Shown: in pieces, positions 51,917 through 57,987 of the stretch
How the letters are laid out: every line of letters begins with the position of its first letter
How positions within the stretch are numbered: position 1 is the stretch's first letter
Origin: NORP181 sp047623555
GTDB taxonomy: Bacteria > Pseudomonadota > Alphaproteobacteria > Rhodobacterales > Rhodobacteraceae
Direction of reading: 5' to 3'
Assembly: GCA_047623555.1 (NCBI GenBank)
Contig: JBLHMP010000014.1
Location: 1 to 57,987, forward strand
DNA: 57,987 nt
Notes under the pieces: generated by a model
What the model was told of the DNA's origin: nothing
The model's input: the letters and a program-made list of their open reading frames with translations, nothing else
Database searches by the model: none
Position numbers and translations under genes: made by a program

Positions 51917-52693
51917 TTACTCCGTGAATATGGCGACGGCGCGGGTGAACCCGGCGGATGCGCCTTTGATTTTGTAGGGAAAGCAGGAAATTTCGAAGCC
52001 ATAGTCGGGCAAGGTTTCAAGATTGGAGAGCTTTTCCATGTGGCAATAGCCGATTTCCATGCTGGCGCGGTGGCCCTCCCAGATGATCGACGCATCGCCG
52101 GTTTTGGCATACTCCTGCGCGGTCAGGGCAAATGGCGCGTCCCAGCTCCAGGCATCGGTGCCGGTGACGCGCACGCCGCGACGGGTCAGATACAGCGTCG
52201 CCTCGCGGCCAATGCCGCAGCCCTTCATCAGGTAATCAGGTTTGCCGTAATGCGCCCCAGCGGCGGTGTTGACCACAACGATATCCAGCGGTTGCAGGTC
52301 ATGGCCGATGCGGGCCAGTTCGGCCTCGACATCCGCCGCCGTCACCACATAGCCATCGGCGAAATGGCGGAAATCCAGTTTGACACCCGGGTTGAAACAC
52401 CATTCCAACGGCACTTCGTCGATGGTGATCGCCCGTTCACCGTTATTCATCGTCGAATGGTGGTGATAGGGCGCGTCCAGATGGGTGCCGTTGTGGGTGG
52501 CAATCTGCATGGCTTCGACGGCCCAGCCCTCGCCGCCCGGCAAATCGTCTTTGGTGAGACCGGGAAAGAACGACATCACCTGTTCTGCCGATTGCGCGTG
52601 GGTCATGTATTCGATCTGCGGCAACATGATCGGCGGGTCCGACACGATACCCATTTCCAGAGGTACAGACAGGTCAACATAACGGCGGGACAT
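51917..52693 (-). CDS. Cyclase-family (kynurenine formamidase-like) metal hydrolase
   Basis: A 258-residue protein with the metal motif ATHNGTHLDAPYHHHST (H-x-G-T-H-x-D-x-P-x-H-H). DIVVVNTAAGAHYGKPDYLM and VRVTGTDAWSWDAPF follow. The family includes bacterial kynurenine formamidase, isatin hydrolase and polyketide cyclases, which open or close amide or ester rings. The longer loops here (LPGGEGWAVEAMQIAT, YAKTGDASIIWEGHRASMEI) are closer to the cyclase/isatin-hydrolase branch than to KynB. It lies 4 bp before the FAH gene. Confidence 0.88.
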   Translation of the reverse strand: MSRRYVDLSVPLEMGIVSDPPIMLPQIEYMTHAQSAEQVMSFFPGLTKDDLPGGEGWAVEAMQIATHNGTHLDAPYHHHSTMNNGERAITIDEVPLEWCFNPGVKLDFRHFADGYVVTAADVEAELARIGHDLQPLDIVVVNTAAGAHYGKPDYLMKGCGIGREATLYLTRRGVRVTGTDAWSWDAPFALTAQEYAKTGDASIIWEGHRASMEIGYCHMEKLSNLETLPDYGFEISCFPYKIKGASAGFTRAVAIFTE

Positions 52694-52714
52694 GGGTGAA
52701 TTCCTTAATTGGGG

Positions 52715-54022
52715 TCAAACAAGAGCGGTGGCGAGGATGGGAAAGGCCAGTATAAACCCCAGCAGCACCAACATCATCAAAGCAAAGGGCGCAGCCCCGC
52801 GAAAGATATCGCCGATGCTGATAGTCGGATCATCCAGCGACGATTTGATAACAAAGACCGAGATGCCAAAGGGCGGCGTCAGCAGGCCAATTTCGACGGC
52901 AATGATGGTGACAATCCCGAACCAGATCAGATCAACCTGCATCGTCGCCAGCACTGGCAGCATCAGCGGCACAAGGATCAGCATGATGGACGAACTGTCC
53001 AGCACCGTACCCATCAAGATCACCAGCAACACATAGGACAGGATCACGCCCCAATAACCGATATCGGCGGTGGCGACGAACTGGCCGAATTCAGCAGGAA
53101 CACCAGACAGCGCCAGCATCCGCGAATACATCTGCGCCGCGATGATCAAAAAGCTGATCGAGGCGGTGACAAGGCCGGTATCATTGAGCACCTGCCAAAA
53201 GTCCTTCCAACTAAGCGAGCGACGCAACAGCCCGATAATAATTGCCCCGGCACAGCCAACGGCACCGGCCTCAATCGGGGTAAAGAACCCGCCATAAATA
53301 CCGCCCAGAACCAGCCCGATCAGCAGCCCAATGGGCAGGCCTTTGCGGGCAACTTCGGCGCGGGTCAGCGGTGGCGTGATATTTGCATCCACCCCATCGC
53401 CCAGCCAATGCGGCCGCAGACGGGCGGTCAGCCAGATACCTAATCCAAAGATCAGCGCCAACAGGATGCCCGGAATAACGCCGGCGATAAACAGATCACC
53501 CACCGACTGCTCGGTCAAAAGCCCATAAAGGATCAGTAACAGGCTGGGCGGGATCAGCATGCCCAGAACCGATGATCCGGCAACAACCCCGACGGCAAAC
53601 CGCGCAGAATAGCCATGGCGGACCATTTCCGGCACCGCGATGCGGGTGAATACCGCCGCCGATGCAATTGAGATGCCGGTGATTGCCGCAAAGATCGCGT
53701 TGGCGCCAACCGTGCCAATCCCGAGACCGCCGCTAAAGCGCCGGAACAGGTGGTTGGCCACGTCAAACGCATCGCGCCCCATGCCAGTGACTGAGACCAC
53801 ATAGCCCATCAGCACAAACAGCGGCACAACGCCGAAAAAGTAGCTGGAAATCGTTTCGCTTGCGGCCAAAGCCAGCAATTTGCCGGCCAAAACCGGCGAA
53901 CCTTTGATCACCCAGACGCCAACAAAGGACGACAACATCAACGCAAACGGCACCCAAAAGCCCAGATAGACCATCAGCACCATGGCGCCAAACGAGGTCA
54001 GGCCAATTTCAAACGGGCTCAT
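52715..54022 (-). CDS. dctM: TRAP transporter large permease subunit
   Basis: A 435-residue protein with about twelve helices. The family signatures are VVPLFVLMGYVVSVTGMGRD, GTVGANAIFAAITGISIASA, LGMLIPPSLLLILYGLLTEQ and GLLTPPFGISVFVIKSSLDD. It forms the transport channel that uses a sodium or proton gradient with the periplasmic receptor. The start overlaps dctQ by 4 bp. It is intact, unlike the dctM pseudogene 6 kb away, which belongs to a different subgroup. Confidence 0.94.
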   Translation of the reverse strand: MSPFEIGLTSFGAMVLMVYLGFWVPFALMLSSFVGVWVIKGSPVLAGKLLALAASETISSYFFGVVPLFVLMGYVVSVTGMGRDAFDVANHLFRRFSGGLGIGTVGANAIFAAITGISIASAAVFTRIAVPEMVRHGYSARFAVGVVAGSSVLGMLIPPSLLLILYGLLTEQSVGDLFIAGVIPGILLALIFGLGIWLTARLRPHWLGDGVDANITPPLTRAEVARKGLPIGLLIGLVLGGIYGGFFTPIEAGAVGCAGAIIIGLLRRSLSWKDFWQVLNDTGLVTASISFLIIAAQMYSRMLALSGVPAEFGQFVATADIGYWGVILSYVLLVILMGTVLDSSSIMLILVPLMLPVLATMQVDLIWFGIVTIIAVEIGLLTPPFGISVFVIKSSLDDPTISIGDIFRGAAPFALMMLVLLGFILAFPILATALV

Positions 54023-54588
54023 ATTTGGTCCCCTTTTGGGTGAACCAACCGGAACGCCGCGGCCATGCCAAACAGCACCAGTTGCACCAATAACGCGGCA
54101 CAGCCGATCAGGATGACAAGTTTGACCGGCCAGATCGGCGCGGTGAAATCACCGATGGTGCCTTCAAATGTGTTGCGCACCCATGCTTTGCGAAACAGCG
54201 GTGTGGATGCGGCAAGAATCTGCCAGATCAGCGCGCTGGCGGCGATGGCAAACACGATATCCATGAATATCCGCACCTTGGGCGCGCGTCGGGCAACAAA
54301 GCCCAGAATGGCCTCGGTCTGCGTCAGCCGCCCCTTGGCAAAAGTCTGGGCGATTTGCAGAAATACGATGGCGACAATCGACATCGACACCATTTCCGGC
54401 ACGCCCGACACCGGGCTATTGAACACCCCACGCCCGATCACATCGGCATTTACCAACAGCATGATCAACACAATCAACAGCGTCCCGATCACGTTCAGGC
54501 CCGCCGTCATGGCATCCACAAAACGTCGGATCGCAAGGAACCAACCCGGGTAAATGCCCGGCATTTCAGGAGGGGGTATATCGGTCAT
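54019..54588 (-). CDS. dctQ: TRAP transporter small permease subunit
   Basis: A 189-residue protein with four helices. It has VLIMLLVNADVIGRGVFNSP and SGVPEMVSMSIVAIVFLQIA, the DctQ core, then FAKGRLTQTEAILGF. It supports and orients DctM. ATG 54588 (MTDIPPPEM) is chosen; the frame begins earlier at a TTG (54615) without support. The 4-bp overlap with dctM and the upstream dctP show one operon. Confidence 0.92.
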   Translation of the reverse strand: MTDIPPPEMPGIYPGWFLAIRRFVDAMTAGLNVIGTLLIVLIMLLVNADVIGRGVFNSPVSGVPEMVSMSIVAIVFLQIAQTFAKGRLTQTEAILGFVARRAPKVRIFMDIVFAIAASALIWQILAASTPLFRKAWVRNTFEGTIGDFTAPIWPVKLVILIGCAALLVQLVLFGMAAAFRLVHPKGDQI

Positions 54589-54661
54589 AGCGCGCCTGTA
54601 GTGTATAGAATGCAACGCCCAAGATTATACCCAGGCGTTGCCAAATTCACCGGATTAGGGT

Positions 54662-55735
54662 CTATTCCTGATCCCAGTTGCGCACCGGAGTCGCCCCGGC
54701 CGCACGCATCGTATCCATATAGATTTTGAGCACACCACTCCCGTTCATACCGGCACTGTCCAACTGGTCAGCCCACAGTTTGGCAACATTATCCATGCCC
54801 GCCGCCCATTCGGCCCGGAATGCCTGATCAACGTCGTTCACGGTGGCGCCTTGCGATTGCATGATGTCCAGGAACTTCGTCACCGACGCATCCAGATCGG
54901 CATGATAGGCGATACGATCCGCAATCGCCGCGTCCTTTAGCGCCTTTTGCACATCGGGCGACAGGCCATCAAACCAGTCCTTGTTTGCGGCCAGACCACC
55001 GGCATATTGCGCGCCAAATCCGATGCGGGTGATATAGGGTGCCACCTCGTGTAGCTTGCCCGGCAAAGCGGCCGAAGCAAAGACGATCACGCCGTCATAA
55101 ACGCCGGTTTTGATCTCGTTATAATAGGTGGTCAGGTTGCCCGACACCCCGACCGCTCCGGTGCCCTTCAGCCAATTCACTGCCGGCCCCGGCGCGCCAA
55201 TCTTGCGCCCATCCAGATCGGAAATCGAAGTGATCGGAAAGGTTGTCATCAGCAGATAATCGTCAATACCAATAGCCCCGCCCAGATATTCCAGACCATT
55301 GTCGGCCCAGGACGCTTTCATCGCCGCATTGCTATTTTGCAACTCGTCCATCCATTCGCCCACCAACGTCGCGTCGGACTGCACAAATGGCGTGAAATAG
55401 GTGACGTTTTGCATCGCCAGTTTAGCCGGATCAAACAGGCTTGAAACCAGACCAATCTCGGCCAACCCCTCTTCGACGGCTTCCAACTCATCGCCAACCT
55501 TAGCCAGCGATCCACCATATTGCTCGGACCAGTTGATGGTCGTGCCAGTGCCCTCAAGTGCGGCATTTACAGCAGGAATAAACGTCTGATTGACGTGCTT
55601 GACCCATCGAAATACCGGCGGATGCCCTGCGACAATAGTGACGTTCAGAGCCTCGGCCTGCGCCATCGGCGCCCCCATCACGGCACCAAATGCCAAGCCC
55701 AGCGCAACCGCGCCCGTTATTAGGTAATGTTTCAT
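54662..55735 (-). CDS. dctP: TRAP transporter substrate-binding protein
   Basis: A 357-residue periplasmic protein from ATG 55735, with GGGAGGACAGG upstream. It has a signal peptide (HYLITGAVALGLAFGAVMGA ... AQAEA). The body shows the DctP fold: WSEQYGGSLAKVGDELEAVE, EEGLAEIGLVSSLFDPAKLA, ISDLDGRKIGAPGPAVNWLK, then YNEIKTGVYDGVIVFASAAL. The Arg that usually binds the ligand carboxylate is probably in the DGRKIGAPG segment. The ligand is likely an organic acid. It is the second gene after tetR. Confidence 0.92.
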   Translation of the reverse strand: MKHYLITGAVALGLAFGAVMGAPMAQAEALNVTIVAGHPPVFRWVKHVNQTFIPAVNAALEGTGTTINWSEQYGGSLAKVGDELEAVEEGLAEIGLVSSLFDPAKLAMQNVTYFTPFVQSDATLVGEWMDELQNSNAAMKASWADNGLEYLGGAIGIDDYLLMTTFPITSISDLDGRKIGAPGPAVNWLKGTGAVGVSGNLTTYYNEIKTGVYDGVIVFASAALPGKLHEVAPYITRIGFGAQYAGGLAANKDWFDGLSPDVQKALKDAAIADRIAYHADLDASVTKFLDIMQSQGATVNDVDQAFRAEWAAGMDNVAKLWADQLDSAGMNGSGVLKIYMDTMRAAGATPVRNWDQE

Positions 55736-55772
55736 CCTGTCCTCCCGTTTCGGATGTTTCAGTTCAATTCTT

Positions 55773-56465
55773 TCAGACCAATGCGCGAATACCTGCGCAG
55801 ATAAATGGCACGATGCGTTCCAACATCTCGTCGACATTGCCATCGTCGCATTCGCCATCCGACAATCGCCCCGGACGGCCAGTTTTGGCCATCATCGTCA
55901 TGCCCACACCAATGGCGAACATGTAGGCCCAAACCGCGTTGGCGCGGGTCAGCCCAGGCTCTACCTGCATCAGGGCACCGATGTATTTGCGTGCAATCGG
56001 GTCGTAATATTTCTCGGCCAAATTCTGATTTCGCAGATCGGCAGAGTTGGCAAAGCTAACCAGAATACGTGCGAACGCACCGCCGTCACGGGCCAGATTC
56101 AGCCCGGTTTCGATTGTTGGCCGAAACAATGCATCGACAATATCGCTCAGCTCAGGTCGGTCGTTTTGTTCAAACAAGGCCGCCAAAAGTTTGGCGCGGC
56201 GGTCGTTAATTTCATCCGAGCGACGCGCAACCACCTTTTCAAACAAGGTTTCTTTGTTGTTGAAATGATAGTGGATCAACCCCTGAGCAACCTGCGCGGC
56301 CTCGGCGATCTCACGCATAGTGGCGCCTTTGTAACCGGACGATGCAAACACCTGTTCGGCGGCATCCAAAATGGCATCAAAACGCGAAACCGCATCGGTG
56401 TTTCCGATGCTCTGCTGACTGTTTTCTTTGGTTTCATTTCCGGTCAGCAAACTCAATTTCCCCAC
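55773..56465 (-). CDS. TetR/AcrR-family transcriptional regulator
   Basis: A 230-residue protein. The N-terminal helix-turn-helix reads FDAILDAAEQVFASSGYKGA, TMREIAEAAQVAQGLIHYHF, NNKETLFEKVVARRSDEI. The variable ligand domain ends in a region (MTMMAKTGRPGRLSDGECDD) with an acidic loop. It lies 37 bp upstream of dctP on the same strand, so it likely controls the transport/degradation operon as well as itself, releasing DNA when the transported compound or a product appears. Confidence 0.92.
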   Translation of the reverse strand: MGKLSLLTGNETKENSQQSIGNTDAVSRFDAILDAAEQVFASSGYKGATMREIAEAAQVAQGLIHYHFNNKETLFEKVVARRSDEINDRRAKLLAALFEQNDRPELSDIVDALFRPTIETGLNLARDGGAFARILVSFANSADLRNQNLAEKYYDPIARKYIGALMQVEPGLTRANAVWAYMFAIGVGMTMMAKTGRPGRLSDGECDDGNVDEMLERIVPFICAGIRALV

Positions 56466-56476
56466 AATGGTGACTA

Positions 56477-56496
56477 CTAACTGATCGCTCAGTCAG
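56477..56496. promoter_or_regulatory. Probable TetR-type operator
   Basis: CTAACTGA (56477-56484) and TCAGTCAG (56489-56496) form an inverted repeat with one mismatch around TCGC, 11 bp upstream of the tetR start. The CTGA/TCAG arms resemble AcrR/FadR-subfamily operators. The position suits autorepression of the whole operon. Confidence 0.6.
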
Positions 56497-56673
56497 GATA
56501 GGAATGTTCAGATTACGAGTCAAACAAAATTTGGTCCGCGACACTTTGCTCTGCCAAAAACCAGGCCTGAGACGGAACACGATAACAGGGTTTCATTGCA
56601 TTGCAGATGACCCAAAATAACAGCCGTCAGAGAAGGGGTGCAGCAATAGTTTTGCTCGTTATCATATGGTTAA

Positions 56674-57309
56674 GTGGCTCAACAATTGAACCGTATCAAG
56701 CGCGTGGATAGACGGTCTGACGCAGAGTTTCGCGAGATCCCGGAGCGGGAAAATAGGTATTCAGAATTGATAAGAACCAAGACACTTCAGGATTTATTCA
56801 AACGCTATAGGCGGCCAGGTGATCTCGTTATTGCGACGCTGTCATTTGTGTTTGCGCTATTCCTCGCCAGCAACCTGCCATTCCAGACCACCTGGGTCGC
56901 GCGGGCGAAACTATTTGCACAGCCCGCATTTTGGCCAACCGTCGCAATCACTGCGATGGTGTTATTTTCAGGGTTACATGTCGTCGGCGCGTTGGTGTCA
57001 GAACGCATTCCAGGGAGGCGCAAGGAAGTCCTGCAATGGCTGAAGGCTGTTGAATTTCCGCTTTGGTTTTTGGCCTATGTCATGCTTGTGCCACGCCTTG
57101 GATATCTACCCTCAACCGTTCTCTTCATCACCACGTTGACGCTTCGGTTAGGATATCGGGGTTGGCGCTGGATGCTCACCGCTGTGCTGCTTTCTGTTGT
57201 TATCGTGGTGCTGTTCAAGGGCTTTCTTCAGGTCAAAATTCCCGCTGGTGCGATTTATGATCTGCTTCCGCAGGGGGCCTTGAGGTCCCTGTTTTTGACC
57301 TACCTTTAA
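56674..57309 (+). CDS. tctB: Tripartite tricarboxylate transporter small permease (TctB family)
   Basis: A 211-residue protein with a charged 45-residue cytoplasmic start and about four to five helices (VIATLSFVFALFLASNLPFQ; FWPTVAITAMVLFSGLHVVG; FPLWFLAYVMLVPRLGYLPS; WMLTAVLLSVVIVVLFKGFL). The order and the LGYLPSTVLFITTLTLRLGY stretch fit TctB. The start is a GTG (56674) with a weak upstream signal, so it could be later. It lies 10 bp before tctA. The periplasmic TctC receptor is not in the window. Confidence 0.85.
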   Translation: MAQQLNRIKRVDRRSDAEFREIPERENRYSELIRTKTLQDLFKRYRRPGDLVIATLSFVFALFLASNLPFQTTWVARAKLFAQPAFWPTVAITAMVLFSGLHVVGALVSERIPGRRKEVLQWLKAVEFPLWFLAYVMLVPRLGYLPSTVLFITTLTLRLGYRGWRWMLTAVLLSVVIVVLFKGFLQVKIPAGAIYDLLPQGALRSLFLTYL

Positions 57310-57319
57310 AGGGAACGAC

Positions 57320-57987
57320 ATGGACGCATTGCTTGCCGGTTTTGATCTGATCCTGACACCACAGGTGATGATCGCCCTTCTTGTTGGCTCTATCGGTGGG
57401 GTTATTATTGGCGCCATTCCGGGCGTGGGCGCCGCCGTCGCCATTGCGATTCTGCTTCCCGCGACTTTCTCTCTCGAGCCGATTGTCGGGCTGACCATGC
57501 TCTTGGGGATCTACGGATCATCCATTTATGGTGGGTTTTTACCGGCGATTCTGATCAACACCCCCGGCACTGCGGTCAACGCATTAACCACCTATGACGG
57601 CCATCCGATGACCAAACGCGGCGAGGCGTTGCGGGCTTTGGGGCTGGCCTATGGCGCGTCCTTTTTCAGTGGCATCGCTTCTATACTCGCGCTGATCCTG
57701 CTGTCTCCGGTGCTTGCCAAAGTGGCGCCAATGTTTGGATCGCGTGAGATTTTTCTGGCAGCGCTTTTGGGTATCGTTCTGGTCGTGATCGCCCATCGAG
57801 GCCAAACAATGGCAGCCGGATCGCTGGCTGCGTTTGGCATATTCATCGGCACCATGGGATTAGAACCCGTCAAATATACCCAGCGAAGGCTTATCCCCTT
57901 TGATCCGGCAGCACAGGATGTAGTGTTACACGGCTTGCCAATCCAAGATGTTCTGGTATTGTTCTACTTATGCCAGCCAGATGGAAA
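57320..57987 (+). CDS. tctA: Tripartite tricarboxylate transporter large permease (TctA family), cut by window edge
   Basis: The first 222 residues of TctA start MDALLAGFDLILTPQVMIAL with AAGGGAACGAC upstream. The family motifs GAIPGVGAAVAIAILLPATF and YGGFLPAILINTPGTAVNAL, TTYDGHPMTKRGEALRALGL are clear. It forms the main channel of a TTT-family uptake system for citrate-like acids. The final 35 residues (after MGLEPVKYTQ) fit the family poorly, reading RRLIPFDPAAQ where a FTFG-like motif is expected. Confidence 0.88.
   Translation, partial: MDALLAGFDLILTPQVMIALLVGSIGGVIIGAIPGVGAAVAIAILLPATFSLEPIVGLTMLLGIYGSSIYGGFLPAILINTPGTAVNALTTYDGHPMTKRGEALRALGLAYGASFFSGIASILALILLSPVLAKVAPMFGSREIFLAALLGIVLVVIAHRGQTMAAGSLAAFGIFIGTMGLEPVKYTQRRLIPFDPAAQDVVLHGLPIQDVLVLFYLCQPDG

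Noticed and set aside
1..57987. tRNA, rRNA, tmRNA and insertion sequences
   Set aside because: Both strands were scanned by eye and none was recognised. A covariance-model search would be needed to exclude small RNAs.

Overview
The window looks like chromosome of a marine alphaproteobacterium of the roseobacter group (Rhodobacteraceae). This is inferred from gene content, not from a database search: TRAP, TAXI and tripartite tricarboxylate transporters, a DUF482 (FemAB-like) gene beside a pterin dehydratase, a Core-2/I-branching glycosyltransferase with a DUF5928-like tail, a DUF1523 protein, a glnK-amtB pair with an AmtB signal peptide, and a short GC-rich intergenic repeat that I recall as common in the group. 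No rRNA, tRNA, CRISPR array or intact insertion sequence was seen.

Layout. 1-23 kb is mostly housekeeping and metabolism: a LysR regulator fragment, fadH, rppH, a DM13 protein, a TVP38/DedA-like membrane protein, rsmD with a ferredoxin-reductase-like flavoprotein, a Prx5 peroxiredoxin, a tight run of ridA, GDPD, DUF482 and pterin dehydratase genes, a type I secretion ABC/HlyD pair, mlaA-mlaC, a class A penicillin-binding protein, glnK-amtB, an aminotransferase with sseA, a GST and smpB. 22.5-27.3 kb holds a broken DUF1254/DUF1214 gene, a TAXI receptor, and a divergent sulfotransferase/glycosyltransferase pair.

27.3-36.0 kb is the most unusual intact part. Eight genes on the minus strand, often overlapping by 1-4 bp, encode in transcription order a leucine-rich-repeat protein, a coiled-coil protein, a 373-residue protein of unknown function, an AAA+ ATPase, a small membrane protein, a DUF6638-like protein, a second small membrane protein and a DUF1523 membrane protein. 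I know of no described function for this set. It looks like one ATP-driven, membrane-associated machine whose LRR protein is expanding by 66-bp DNA repeats. It is my candidate for an undescribed system.

36-43.9 kb carries creatinase, an alpha/beta hydrolase, succinate-semialdehyde dehydrogenase, an ECF sigma factor coupled to a VWA membrane protein, an Hsp20 chaperone and a secreted trypsin-like protease.

44.0-50.5 kb is a gene graveyard. It contains remnants of a fused TRAP permease, a sulfatase/phosphonate monoester hydrolase, a DctP-DctQ-DctM TRAP transporter, an amidohydrolase, a MarR regulator and a feruloyl-CoA-synthetase-like enzyme, all broken by frameshifts, stops and deletions. Directly beside it, 50.5-56.5 kb holds an intact operon (TetR, DctP, DctQ, DctM, cyclase, FAH-family hydrolase, OsmC), which suggests import and ring opening or hydrolysis of an organic acid under TetR control. 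The window ends in a tctB gene and a truncated tctA gene.
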